64,000 nucleotides of DNA from Agreia sp. Leaf283 (GTDB lineage Bacteria; Actinomycetota; Actinomycetes; Actinomycetales; Microbacteriaceae). Position 1 is the stretch's first letter, and every line of letters starts with the position of its first letter. Made by a program: the position numbers and the translations under genes. Below, one piece after another: positions 1-9,167 of this stretch. Under the pieces are notes generated by a model that was given only the letters and a program-made list of their open reading frames with translations, was not told the DNA's origin and did not search any database. Where the stretch lies: assembly GCF_001422485.1 (NCBI RefSeq), contig NZ_LMNF01000002.1, positions 124,001 to 188,000 of the forward strand. Reading direction: 5' to 3'.

Positions 1-463
1 AGGCGCCGGTGAAGTAGATGCGCAGCATGTGGATGCCGATGGCCGCGATGAAGGTCAGGGCCGCCCAGTGGTGGATCTGGCGGATGAGCAGGCCACCGCG
101 CACATCGAACGAGATGTTCAGCGTCGACGACATCGCCGTGGACATCTCCACGCCCTTCAGTGGCACGTAGGAGCCGTTGTAGACCACCTCGGCCATGGAC
201 GCCTGGAAGAAGAACGTGAGGAACGTTCCCGTGAGGAGGATGACGACGAAGCTGTAGAGCGCGACCTCGCCGAGCATGAACGACCAGTGGTCGGGGAAGA
301 TCTTGCGACCGAACTCCTTGACGACGCCCGAGATGCTCGTGCGCTCGTCGATGTAGTTCGCGGCAGCCTCCGTGAAGCGGCTGGACGTGCTTCGCGGCGC
401 GGACGGCCGTGTCGGCGCTGCGGCTGGTGCTGGTGCCGTCTCCGGCGTGGTCACTGTACTCAT
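1..463 (-). CDS. qcrB: Menaquinol-cytochrome c reductase cytochrome b subunit (partial, 3' end outside window)
   Basis: Cytochrome b of the actinobacterial bcc complex, an integral membrane protein that oxidises menaquinol and carries hemes bL and bH. Only the N-terminal ~154 residues are present; the gene runs off the left edge. It begins MSTVTTPETAPAPAAAP, a flexible cytosolic tail, followed by the first membrane helix (ALYSFVVILLTGTFLTFFF) and the heme-ligand segment RQIHHWAALTF near residue 130. The ATG overlaps the qcrA stop as ATGA, so the two are probably translationally coupled. It is the last visible gene of ctaE-qcrC-qcrA-qcrB. Identity is firm from the heme-binding helix and from the gene order. 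Confidence 0.95.
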   Translation of the reverse strand, partial: MSTVTTPETAPAPAAAPTRPSAPRSTSSRFTEAAANYIDERTSISGVVKEFGRKIFPDHWSFMLGEVALYSFVVILLTGTFLTFFFQASMAEVVYNGSYVPLKGVEMSTAMSSTLNISFDVRGGLLIRQIHHWAALTFIAAIGIHMLRIYFTGA

Positions 464-1536
464 GATGAAGATCGCTCCCAGAAGCTCGGGCCGACGGGTT
501 CGTGGAAATCGCTCTGGGCGATCAGGTAGCCTTCGCCGTCGACGGCGATCGGCAGCTGCGGCAGTGCACGCTTCGCCGGTCCGAAGATGACCTTGCACTC
601 TTCGGTGACGTCGAATGTCGACTGGTGGCAGGGGCACAGCAGGTGATGCGTCTGCTGCTCGTAGAGCGCGACGGGGCATCCGACGTGCGTGCAGATCTTC
701 GAGTAGGCGACGATGCCGTCGTACGACCAGCCCGCGCGCTCCGGGCTCTCCTTGAGCTTGGCCGGGTCGAGGCGCATCAGGAGGACGGAGGCCTTCGCCT
801 TCTCCTCGAGACGGTGCTCGGACTCGTTCAGTCCCTCGGGGATGACATGGAACGCGGACCCGAGCGTGACGTCGGATGCCTTGATCGGCAGGCCGGACGG
901 GTCGAGGGTCAGGCGGGCGCCCTTCTCCCACATGGTGTGCTCGAGCAGCTCGACGGGGTTCTCGTCTTGAGGGCCCCAGCCGCGGAAGAGGACGACCGCG
1001 GGGAGGGGGAAGGCGACGAGGGCGCCGAGGAGTGTGTTGCGAACGAGTGTGCGGCGGCCGAAGCCCGATTCCTCGTTGGCCTCCTTGAAGATCTCGACAG
1101 CACGGGCGCGAGTCTCGTCGCTGCCGCGCACGGCATGACGCTGGTCGATGCCCTCCTGGTTGGCCATGAGGCTCTTCGACCAGTGCACGGCACCGAGACC
1201 GAGGCCGAAGAGGGCGAGGACGATGCCGAGGCCGAGCATCATCGTGTGAAGTCGCAGGGCTCCGGTGTCGCCGTCTTCGATGGGGAAGGCCATGTACGAC
1301 GCGATGGCGAAGATGCTGCCGACGATCGAGAGGTAGAAGAAGGTGTAGACCTGTCGTTCGGCCTTCTTCTCGGCCTTGGGATCGGTGTCGGTCACGCGCG
1401 GACGGTGAGCCGGGAAACCCGGGTTCTCGAACGTCTCGGTGGGGACGACGGCCGTGCCAGGAGCTGCCGTCTCGTGCGAGACGCCAGCCGACGAAACAGC
1501 GGTGATGTCCTTGCCGCTCAGATCGTCATGTGCCAT
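460..1536 (-). CDS. qcrA: Cytochrome bc1 complex Rieske iron-sulfur subunit
   Basis: Rieske [2Fe-2S] subunit that passes electrons from menaquinol to the c-type hemes of QcrC. The 358-residue protein has the actinobacterial form: a ~65-residue cytosolic extension, then three membrane segments (about 64-84, 99-118 and 168-185) instead of the single helix of mitochondrial homologues, then the soluble cluster domain. Cluster ligands are visible in CTHVGC (Cys282, His284) and CPCHQS (Cys301, His304), with Cys287 and Cys303 as the usual disulfide pair. A GAAAGG ribosome site precedes the ATG. It lies 90 bp after qcrC and overlaps qcrB by 4 bp. Confidence 0.96.
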   Translation of the reverse strand: MAHDDLSGKDITAVSSAGVSHETAAPGTAVVPTETFENPGFPAHRPRVTDTDPKAEKKAERQVYTFFYLSIVGSIFAIASYMAFPIEDGDTGALRLHTMMLGLGIVLALFGLGLGAVHWSKSLMANQEGIDQRHAVRGSDETRARAVEIFKEANEESGFGRRTLVRNTLLGALVAFPLPAVVLFRGWGPQDENPVELLEHTMWEKGARLTLDPSGLPIKASDVTLGSAFHVIPEGLNESEHRLEEKAKASVLLMRLDPAKLKESPERAGWSYDGIVAYSKICTHVGCPVALYEQQTHHLLCPCHQSTFDVTEECKVIFGPAKRALPQLPIAVDGEGYLIAQSDFHEPVGPSFWERSSS

Positions 1537-1626
1537 GTGATTGCCTTTCGAGCTTTTCTTCGAGGAAGTCCCTGTCGGGAACGTCCTCGCCTCGGTGAAG
1601 AATGTGTGCGCGGCAGGGCCGCCGGA

Positions 1627-2433
1627 CTAGTTGGACTTCGCCGTGAGCCAGACGGTCAGGGCGACGATGGCACCCAGGCCGAAGATCCACACGAAGAGTC
1701 CCTCGGCCACGGGGCCGAGGCTGCCGAGTTCGTATCCGCCCGGGGACGGGTTCTTCTCGAGGTACTTGAGGTACGTGATGACATCGCGCTTGTCTTCGGG
1801 CGACAGGTTCTTGTCGTTGAAGACGGGCATGTTCTGGGGGCCGGTGACCATGGCCTCGTAGATGTGCACGGCGGCGACACCGGTCAACGCGGGCGCGAAC
1901 TTGCCCTCGGTGAGCGCTCCACCGGCTCCGGCGACGTTGTGGCACATGGCGCAGTTGATGCGGAAGAGTTCGGCGCCGTTCGTGGCATCGCCTTCGCCGT
2001 CGAGCAGGCTCTCGTCGGGAACGGCGGGGCCGGGGGAGAGGGAGGCGACGTAGGCGGCGAGCGCCTCGGTGTCTTCGGCCGTGAACTGCGGCGCCTTCTC
2101 CATGGCCTGCGGGCCCTGCATCGCCATCGGCATGCGTCCCGTTCCCACCTGGAAGTCGACCGAGGCCGCGCCCACGCCGAGGAGGCTGGGGCCTTCGCCG
2201 GTGCCCTGGAGGTCGAGTCCGTGGCAGCTGGCGCAGTTCGCGGCGAAGAGCTTCTTGCCCTCGTCGATGGTGGTCTGAGATGCGGTGCTCGTCTCGGCCG
2301 TGGCCGTGCTGCTGAACAGCGCGTATCCACCGCCCGTGAACAGGAGTCCGATTGCGATCAGGGCAACAGTCGCCAGGGGATGACGTCTGTTTGCCGTGCT
2401 GCTCTTTCGGGCCATTCTCTTCACTCTTTTCAC
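1627..2433 (-). CDS. qcrC: Diheme cytochrome c subunit of the bcc complex
   Basis: Membrane-anchored diheme cytochrome c. In actinobacteria it replaces soluble cytochrome c and wires the bc1 complex directly to cytochrome aa3. Two CxxCH heme sites are present, CASCH (67-71) and CAMCH (161-165). There is an N-terminal signal-anchor helix (about 20-40) and a C-terminal helix ending at LTAKSN. Start choice is uncertain: the GTG at 2433 gives 268 residues, but the in-frame ATG at 2415 (MARKSSTANRR) looks more like relatives. It lies 46 bp after ctaE. Confidence 0.95.
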   Translation of the reverse strand: MKRVKRMARKSSTANRRHPLATVALIAIGLLFTGGGYALFSSTATAETSTASQTTIDEGKKLFAANCASCHGLDLQGTGEGPSLLGVGAASVDFQVGTGRMPMAMQGPQAMEKAPQFTAEDTEALAAYVASLSPGPAVPDESLLDGEGDATNGAELFRINCAMCHNVAGAGGALTEGKFAPALTGVAAVHIYEAMVTGPQNMPVFNDKNLSPEDKRDVITYLKYLEKNPSPGGYELGSLGPVAEGLFVWIFGLGAIVALTVWLTAKSN

Positions 2434-2479
2434 AACTCTCTTGATGCGTCGACCGGGGTTCGGGTGGGGGCCGGTTGAT

Positions 2480-3109
2480 CTATTTCAGCACGTAGATGAC
2501 GAGGAACAGGCCGATCCAGACCACGTCGACGAAGTGCCAGTAGTACGACACGACGATGGCGCTCGTCGCCTCGCGGTGCCCCATGTTCTTGACGGCGAAG
2601 ATGCGGCCGATCACGAGCAGGAATGCGATGAGGCCGCCGGTGACGTGGAGGCCGTGGAAACCGGTGGTGAGGTAGAAGGCGGAGCCGTACGCGCTGGAGC
2701 TGATGGAGATGCCCTCGGACACCAGCGTCGCGTACTCGAAGATCTGGCCCGACACGAAGATCGCGCCGAGCAGGTAGGTGAGGAAGAACCACTCGGTGGT
2801 GCCCCACTTGTTCGGCTGCCACCCCGTGGCGCGCGCCTGGAGACGCTCTGCTGCGAACACTCCCGCCTGGCAGGTGAACGAGCTCGCCACGAGGATGATC
2901 GTGTTCACCAGCGAGAACGGCACGTTGAGAACACTCGACTCGCTCTCCCACAGCGGACCGGAAGTGCTGCGGAGCGTGAAGTAGATGGCGAAGAGGCCGG
3001 CGAAGAACATCACCTCGCTTCCGAGCCACACGATTGTGCCCACTGCCACGACGTTCGGTCGTTGGATCAGCGGGGCACTCGAAGTCTGGGTCAGGGAGCT
3101 GCTCGTCAC
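2480..3109 (-). CDS. ctaE: Cytochrome c oxidase subunit III
   Basis: Subunit III of the aa3-type heme-copper oxidase, a core membrane subunit without redox cofactors. The ~209-residue product has five to six hydrophobic helices, beginning [20 protein letters not shown], and ends [12 protein letters not shown]. The frame stays open upstream to 3178, but those residues ([10 protein letters not shown]...) do not look like the family. The GTG at 3109 fits better because a CATAAT hexamer ends 6 bases before it, which predicts a leaderless transcript starting at the GTG. First gene of ctaE-qcrC-qcrA-qcrB; ctaC and ctaD are not in the window. Confidence 0.93.
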   Translation of the reverse strand: MTSSSLTQTSSAPLIQRPNVVAVGTIVWLGSEVMFFAGLFAIYFTLRSTSGPLWESESSVLNVPFSLVNTIILVASSFTCQAGVFAAERLQARATGWQPNKWGTTEWFFLTYLLGAIFVSGQIFEYATLVSEGISISSSAYGSAFYLTTGFHGLHVTGGLIAFLLVIGRIFAVKNMGHREATSAIVVSYYWHFVDVVWIGLFLVIYVLK

Positions 3110-3115
3110 TTCTCC

Positions 3116-3121
3116 ATTATG
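3116..3121 (-). promoter_or_regulatory. Candidate leaderless -10 for ctaE
   Basis: CATAAT on the minus strand lies 6 bases before the ctaE GTG, so transcription would start at or next to the start codon. No good -35 is visible. It faces away from the trpD promoter in the same 104 bp gap. Confidence 0.5.
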
Positions 3122-3201
3122 TCCGATATCAGCACAGGGTTTTTGCATTTGGGTGTGAGTGGCGCAGCCCATTGACACCCGGGCGGAAGCCGTTCGGCCT
3201 T

Positions 3202-3207
3202 TAGAAT
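3202..3207 (+). promoter_or_regulatory. Leaderless -10 for trpD
   Basis: TAGAAT followed by CAGGCT and then the trpD ATG: a TANNNT hexamer with 6-base spacing to the start codon. No Shine-Dalgarno sequence is present. A perfect TTGACA lies at 3172-3177, but its 24-base spacing is too long for a normal -35. Confidence 0.6.
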
Positions 3208-3213
3208 CAGGCT

Positions 3214-4266
3214 ATGGCGTACTCACAGTCCTGGTCCGAAATCCTTTCCTCGCTTCTCGCCCGGGAGGACCTCTCGGTCTCCGAGGCGTCGTGGGCGATG
3301 GACCAGGTGATGACGGGCCAGGCATCCGACGCGCAGCTCGCCGCATTCCTCATCGCCCTCCGGGCCAAGGGGGAGACGGTCGACGAAATCGTCGGATTCC
3401 GTGATGCGGTCCTCGAGCACGCTGTCAGCCTCGACGTCGACCCGATGGCCCTCGACATCGTCGGAACGGGGGGAGACAGGCACGGCACGGTGAACGTCTC
3501 CACCATGGCGTCGATCGTCGCCGCCGCGTCGGGCGTGCCGGTGGTCAAGCACGGAAACCGCGCCGCCAGCTCGAAGTCGGGATCCTCCGATGTGCTGCAG
3601 GCCCTCGGCGTCGACCTCGACATCACCAACGTGCGAACGGCAGAGGTCCTCGACGAGGCGGGGATCACCTTCGCGTTCGCCTCGAAGTTCCACCCCGGCT
3701 TCGGCAACGTCGCGAATGTGAGACGCGAGCTGGGCGTGCCCACCGTCTTCAACTACCTGGGCCCGCTGTGCAATCCTGCCCGACCCGAGGCATCCGCTGT
3801 GGGGGTGGCGCAGCTCGACCGCGTGCCCATCTTCGTGGGCGTCTTCCAGACGCGCGGCGCCACGGCTCTGGTGTTCCGCGGCGACGACGGGCTCGACGAG
3901 CTGACCACGACAGGGCACAGCCACATCTGGGAGGTCTCTCTCGGAGCGGTCGTCGAGCATGACCTCGATCCTCGCGACCTCGGCATCGCCCGTGCCCAGA
4001 TCGGCGATCTGCTCGGCGGCGACGCCGAGCACAATGCCGACATCGCACGCCGCGTGCTCCAGGGGGAGACCGGGCCGGTGAGGGACATCGTTCTGCTCAA
4101 CGCCGCAGCGGGACTCGTGGCCTTCGACCTCGCCTCGGACCCGGAGCAGGGCCGGCGGCCGATCATCGAGCGTCTGCGCGAGAAAATGGCCGCCGCCGCC
4201 CGGACGATCGATTCCGGTGCGGCGACGGCCACTCTCGACACGTGGGCCGAAGCCACGCGTCACTGA
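3214..4266 (+). CDS. trpD: Anthranilate phosphoribosyltransferase
   Basis: Second committed step of tryptophan synthesis: transfers phosphoribose from PRPP to anthranilate, in the cytosol. The 350-residue protein is of normal length. The PRPP-binding GTGGDRHGTVNVSTM motif is near residue 84-98 and the anthranilate/PRPP segment VKHGNRAASSKSGSSD follows near 110. It stands alone next to ctaE, away from other trp genes, an arrangement seen in related actinobacteria. The ATG lies 6 bases after a TAGAAT box. The gene converges on glpK with one base between the stop codons. Confidence 0.96.
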   Translation: MAYSQSWSEILSSLLAREDLSVSEASWAMDQVMTGQASDAQLAAFLIALRAKGETVDEIVGFRDAVLEHAVSLDVDPMALDIVGTGGDRHGTVNVSTMASIVAAASGVPVVKHGNRAASSKSGSSDVLQALGVDLDITNVRTAEVLDEAGITFAFASKFHPGFGNVANVRRELGVPTVFNYLGPLCNPARPEASAVGVAQLDRVPIFVGVFQTRGATALVFRGDDGLDELTTTGHSHIWEVSLGAVVEHDLDPRDLGIARAQIGDLLGGDAEHNADIARRVLQGETGPVRDIVLLNAAAGLVAFDLASDPEQGRRPIIERLREKMAAAARTIDSGAATATLDTWAEATRH

Positions 4267-4267
4267 C

Positions 4268-5695
4268 TCACTGGGTGTCTTCGTCGACCCAGTCGAGGGT
4301 CTTTGTGACGGCCTTCTTCCAGTTGCGCAGCAGGCGGTCGCGCTCCGCCGCATCCATGCTCGGAGTCCAGCGCTTGTCCTCCTGCCAGTTGTCGCGCAGT
4401 TCGTCGAGGGTCGACCAGAAGCCGACGGCCAGGCCGGCCGCGTAGGCGGCGCCCAGTGCCGTGGTCTCGGCCACGACCGGGCGCACGACGGGCACGTCGA
4501 GGATGTCGGCCTGGAACTGCATCAGACGGTCGTTGGCGGATGCTCCGCCGTCGACCTTGAGCTCGGTGAGCGGCACGCCAGAATCGGCATTCACGGCATC
4601 CAGGACCTCGCGCGTCTGGAACGCGATCGCCTCGATCGCGGCCCGCGCGATGTGGCCCTTGTTCACGTAGCGGGTCAGTCCGACCAGCGCGCCCCGGGCA
4701 TCCGATCGCCAGTGCGGCGCGAACAGGCCCGAGAACGCGGGCACGAAGTAGGCGCCGCCGTTGTCGTCGACCGTGTCGGCGAGTGCCTCCACCTCGGGAG
4801 CCGACGAGATGATGCCCAGGTTGTCGCGCAGCCACTGGATGAGGGAGCCGGTGACGGCGATGGAGCCTTCGAGGGCGTAGTGGGTCTCGCCGTCGCCGAG
4901 CTTGTAGCCGATGGTGGTGAGCAGGCCGTTCTCGCTTTTGACGATGTCGGTTCCGGTGTTGAAGATCAAGAAGTTTCCGGTGCCGTAGGTGTTCAGACTC
5001 GAGTCGTGGACGAGCCCATACGTCTCCGAGGAGCTCTTCACCTCGGGCAGCATCGACTTCGGCACGTTGAACACCGCGAGGATGTCGTCGTCCCACTCGA
5101 GCGTCTCGAGGTTCAGGAAGAGGGTGCGGCTGGCATTCGTGACGTCGGTGATGTGCACGCCGCCATCCACGCCGCCGGTCAGGTTCCAGGTCACCCAGCT
5201 GTCGGTGGTGCCGAACAGCAGGTCACCGGCTTCGGCGCGTTCACGGGCGCCTTCGACGTTCTCGAGGATCCAGACGATCTTGGTGCCGGCGAAGTACGTC
5301 GACAGGGGGAGGCCGACGATGTCCTTGAACCGGTCGACGCCTCCGTCGGCGGCGAAGCGGTCGACGATCTCCTGGGTGCGGGTGTCCTGCCAGACGATGG
5401 CGTTGTAGACGGGTTCGCCGGTGTTCTTGTCCCAGACCACGGCTGTTTCGCGCTGGTTGGTGATGCCGACGGCCTTGATGTTGTGGCGCGTGATGTTGGC
5501 CTTCGACAGGGCCTGGCCGATGACCTCACGCGTGTTGTCCCAGATCTCCTTGGGGTTGTGCTCGACCCAGCCCGCCTTGGGGAAGATCTGCTCGTGCTCG
5601 AGCTGTCCGGTCGAGACGATCGAGCCCGAGTGGTCGAAGACGATCGCCCTGGTGCTGGTCGTGCCCTGGTCGATCGCGAGAATGTAGTCCGTCAT
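4268..5695 (-). CDS. glpK: Glycerol kinase with an internal ~30-residue deletion
   Basis: By family, an FGGY kinase that phosphorylates glycerol to sn-glycerol 3-phosphate with ATP. The start ([20 protein letters not shown]), the glycerol-binding NQRET (Arg82, Glu83), Tyr134 and the C-terminal [14 protein letters not shown] segment are all intact. The protein is only 475 residues, against about 500-505 for the family. The gap is at 4993/4994: [14 protein letters not shown] runs straight into NTYGTGNF. The missing piece is where the family has the GDQQAA segment with the catalytic Asp and a glycerol-binding Gln (Asp245 and Gln246 in E. coli). The reading frame is preserved. Activity is therefore doubtful. 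A good AAAGGAG site precedes the ATG. It lies downstream of glpF. Confidence 0.9.
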   Translation of the reverse strand: MTDYILAIDQGTTSTRAIVFDHSGSIVSTGQLEHEQIFPKAGWVEHNPKEIWDNTREVIGQALSKANITRHNIKAVGITNQRETAVVWDKNTGEPVYNAIVWQDTRTQEIVDRFAADGGVDRFKDIVGLPLSTYFAGTKIVWILENVEGARERAEAGDLLFGTTDSWVTWNLTGGVDGGVHITDVTNASRTLFLNLETLEWDDDILAVFNVPKSMLPEVKSSSETYGLVHDSSLNTYGTGNFLIFNTGTDIVKSENGLLTTIGYKLGDGETHYALEGSIAVTGSLIQWLRDNLGIISSAPEVEALADTVDDNGGAYFVPAFSGLFAPHWRSDARGALVGLTRYVNKGHIARAAIEAIAFQTREVLDAVNADSGVPLTELKVDGGASANDRLMQFQADILDVPVVRPVVAETTALGAAYAAGLAVGFWSTLDELRDNWQEDKRWTPSMDAAERDRLLRNWKKAVTKTLDWVDEDTQ

Positions 5696-5740
5696 TGTCT
5701 AACTCCTTTGTTGAGTCCTGAGGTTCGTGGGTGACACGAG

Positions 5741-5773
5741 AGCGGGCCCGTCACGATCATGTGCGGGCCCGCT
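5741..5773 (-). terminator. GC-rich hairpin between glpF and glpK
   Basis: AGCGGGCCCG and CGGGCCCGCT form a 10 bp stem with a 13-base loop in the 83 bp gap between glpF and glpK. No T-run follows on the transcribed strand. It could be an attenuator or an mRNA-stabilising hairpin that gives more GlpF than GlpK, rather than a true terminator. Confidence 0.45.
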
Positions 5774-5778
5774 GTGTG

Positions 5779-6540
5779 TCAGGTGAGGATGGGGAGGAGC
5801 GGTACGGCGGCGAGGCCGGCGAGGACGCCTCCGATGATGGGGCCGACGACGGGCACCCAGGAGTAGGACCAGTCGGAGGAGCCCTTGCCCTTGATCGGGA
5901 GGATGAAGTGCGCGATGCGCGGTCCGAGGTCACGGGCCGGGTTGATGGCGTAGCCGGTCGGGCCACCGAGGGATGCGCCGATCGCGATCACGAGGATCGC
6001 GACGGGAAGAGCACCCAGGGCTGCAAGACCACCCTCGCCCTGCCTGCCGCCACCGAAGCCGATGACCACGAACACCAGCACGAACGTTCCGATGATCTCC
6101 GTGATCAGGTTCCACCCGTAGGAGCGGATCGCCGGTCCCGTGGAGAACACACCGAGCTTGTTCGCCGCGTCGGGTTCCTCGTCGAAGTGCTGCTTGTACG
6201 CGAGCCACACGAACACGGCACCGATGATCGCACCGAGCAGCTGAGCTGCGATGTAGGTGAGGATCGACGCGATGTTCACGGGCACACCGGAGCCGAACTC
6301 GGTCGCGCCGTTCGCGACCAGGCCGAGGGTCACGGCCGGGTTCAGGTGCGCACCACTGTTGTACGAGACGATCACACCGGAGAACACGGCGAAGCCCCAC
6401 CCGATGTTGACCATCAGGAACCCGCCATTGAAACCCTTGTTCTTCACCAGAGCGACGTTCGCGACGACACCGCAGCCGAGAAGAACGAGCAGGGCTGTGC
6501 CTACCAGTTCAGAGAGAAATACAACACCGAGATTGTCCAC
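5779..6540 (-). CDS. glpF: Glycerol facilitator (aquaglyceroporin, MIP family)
   Basis: Membrane channel for glycerol and other small polyols. The ~253-residue product has six hydrophobic helices and both pore-lining NPA loops: HLNPAVTLG after helix 2 and AINPARDLG after helix 5. The Asp after the second NPAR (NPARD) is typical of glycerol-conducting members. The GTG at 6540 was chosen over the open frame to 6660 because AAGGAAGG lies 5 bases ahead of it and because the upstream residues are not family-like. It is the first gene of glpF-glpK and divergent from dhaKLM. Confidence 0.93.
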   Translation of the reverse strand: MDNLGVVFLSELVGTALLVLLGCGVVANVALVKNKGFNGGFLMVNIGWGFAVFSGVIVSYNSGAHLNPAVTLGLVANGATEFGSGVPVNIASILTYIAAQLLGAIIGAVFVWLAYKQHFDEEPDAANKLGVFSTGPAIRSYGWNLITEIIGTFVLVFVVIGFGGGRQGEGGLAALGALPVAILVIAIGASLGGPTGYAINPARDLGPRIAHFILPIKGKGSSDWSYSWVPVVGPIIGGVLAGLAAVPLLPILT

Positions 6541-6556
6541 GTCGACCTTCCTTCGT

Positions 6557-6572
6557 GTGACGCCTATGTCAC
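6557..6572. promoter_or_regulatory. Palindrome upstream of glpF (candidate operator)
   Basis: GTGAC-GCCTAT-GTCAC is a perfect 5-6-5 inverted repeat ending 17 bp before the glpF start, where a repressor or activator of glycerol uptake could bind. A second perfect inverted repeat, CCGCAG-GAAT-CTGCGG, lies at 6616-6631 in the same divergent gap. The binding proteins are unknown. Confidence 0.35.
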
Positions 6573-6775
6573 GTTGTGCAGAACCCCACATCAAGCGGGT
6601 GACTACACCATATCCGCAGGAATCTGCGGCGCATACGGTCTGAGGCAAAAGTCGAGGCACTTCCGTCGAACTCGAGCGAACAAGTAGATTTGGCAGTGCG
6701 AGCTGCGCTCCCGCGCGGCTCCCTGAGCCGTTCCAGGCCCAGGTCGCACGGCACCATCAAAGAGGATTGCCACTC

Positions 6776-7777
<1,002 letters not shown>

Positions 7778-7782
7778 ACGAC

Positions 7783-8421
7783 ATGACATTGGACACGGCA
7801 TGGGCCGTTCGGTGGATCAGGGCGAGTGCCGCCGTCGTCTCCGAGCACCGGGTCGAACTCATCACGCTCGACCGCGACATCGGCGACGGCGACCACGGTG
7901 AGAATCTCGATCGCGGTTTCTCGGCCGTTCTGCCGAAGCTCGACGATCTCGCAGACGATGCCACCCCGGCCGATGCGCTCAAGCTCGTCGCGACGACGCT
8001 CATCTCGACCGTCGGTGGCGCGGCGGGCCCGCTGTACGGAACCGCGTACCTGAAGGCGGCGGGCGCGATCGCAGGTCAGGCCGAGCTCGACGGTGCGGCG
8101 ATCGTGGCGCTGCTCACGGCCGCCCGTGACGGCGTGGTTCTGCGAGGCAAGGCCGCCCCGGGCGACAAGACCATGGTGGATGCCTGGACGCCCGCCGTCG
8201 ACGCGGCCGCGGCCGCCCTGTCGAACGGCTCGGACGAAGCCGGAATACTCGACGCCGCCGCGACAGCCGCGGAGGCCGGAGCCCGGGCCACGGAGCCGCT
8301 GGTCGCGCACAAGGGTCGGGCGAGCTACCTGGGGGAGAGGGCCATCGGGCATCGCGATCCCGGTGCGCAGTCCTCGGCCCTGCTCCTTCGTTCCGCCGCC
8401 GACGCGGCGACGGACTCCTGA
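7783..8421 (+). CDS. dhaL: Dihydroxyacetone kinase, ADP-binding DhaL subunit
   Basis: Nucleotide subunit of the Dha kinase. It holds ADP permanently as a cofactor that is rephosphorylated by DhaM and passes phosphate to dihydroxyacetone on DhaK. The 212-residue length is typical. The Mg-binding Asp cluster is visible as DRDIGDGDHG near residue 30, and the ADP pocket as TVGGAAGPLYGTA and PGDKTMVDAW. Its stop at 8419-8421 is one base before the dhaM ATG, so the genes are tightly coupled. Confidence 0.95.
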   Translation: MTLDTAWAVRWIRASAAVVSEHRVELITLDRDIGDGDHGENLDRGFSAVLPKLDDLADDATPADALKLVATTLISTVGGAAGPLYGTAYLKAAGAIAGQAELDGAAIVALLTAARDGVVLRGKAAPGDKTMVDAWTPAVDAAAAALSNGSDEAGILDAAATAAEAGARATEPLVAHKGRASYLGERAIGHRDPGAQSSALLLRSAADAATDS

Positions 8422-8422
8422 T

Positions 8423-9118
8423 ATGGCGGCGACTGCGGCACGGGTCGGGCTGGTCTTCGTCTCGCACAGTTCGAAGATCGCGGAGGGGCTGGTCGAGCTC
8501 GCGCAGCAGATGGCGGGCGCCACGGCGATGGCAGCCGCCGGAGGCACCGACGAGGGCGGAATAGGCACGAGCTTCGAGCGCGTCGGGCAGGCCATCTCCT
8601 CTGTCGATTCGGGAGGGGGCGTCGTCGTGCTGTGCGACCTGGGCTCGGCCATCCTCACCGCCGAGACGGCGAGGGACTTCCTCGACGACGACGTGCGCGA
8701 TCGCGTGGTGATCGTGGATGCCCCGCTCGTCGAGGGGGCCGTCGCCGCATCCGTCGAGGCCGAGTCGGGCGCCGACCTCGCCGCGGTGGTGGCCGCCGCC
8801 CGGTCTGCGATCAACGCGTTCTCAGCGGACGACCCGCATCCGGTGGCCGACGAGACGACGTCGGGGTACTCCCGCAGCGTGACCATCGTGAACACCGACG
8901 GGCTTCACGCCCGGCCGGCCGCCGAATTCGTGAAGCTGGCGAATTCGCTCGGTGTTCCGGTCACGGTCAACGGGGCGGATGCGCGAAGCCTGCTGGGCAT
9001 CATGTCGATGGGGCTCGTGAAGGGCCGATCGGTCGAGCTGTCGACGCCGAGCCCCGACGGCAGGGCCGCGGTGGATGCGCTGGCCGAGCTCGTGGAGTCG
9101 GGTTTCGGCGAGTCGTAG
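8423..9118 (+). CDS. dhaM: DhaM phosphotransferase: EIIA-Dha domain fused to HPr
   Basis: Phosphate donor for DhaL, linking dihydroxyacetone phosphorylation to the PEP-dependent phosphotransferase system. Two domains are visible in 231 residues. An N-terminal EIIA-type domain has its phosphorylatable His in GLVFVSHSSKIAEG. A C-terminal HPr domain has the active-site GLHARPAAEF and the regulatory-serine region ARSLLGIMSMG. The N-terminal enzyme-I-like domain found in E. coli DhaM's third part is absent, so a separate enzyme I is needed. Whether this HPr also serves other PTS transporters is not known from the sequence. Confidence 0.93.
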   Translation: MAATAARVGLVFVSHSSKIAEGLVELAQQMAGATAMAAAGGTDEGGIGTSFERVGQAISSVDSGGGVVVLCDLGSAILTAETARDFLDDDVRDRVVIVDAPLVEGAVAASVEAESGADLAAVVAAARSAINAFSADDPHPVADETTSGYSRSVTIVNTDGLHARPAAEFVKLANSLGVPVTVNGADARSLLGIMSMGLVKGRSVELSTPSPDGRAAVDALAELVESGFGES

Positions 9119-9167
9119 TCACTCTGTGCAATACAGCGGCTGCCGACTCCGAGGCGCGGGGGAGAGG

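Noticed and set aside
502-2478. Long plus-strand open frame opposite qcrA-qcrC
   Set aside because: Composition is Arg/Gly/Val-rich with no motif, and it is antisense to two well-supported genes; a GC-driven shadow frame.
3172-3207. TTGACA and TAGAAT as a classical promoter for trpD
   Set aside because: The spacer is 24 bases, outside the usual 16-19. The TAGAAT box alone, 6 bases from the ATG, explains the start better.
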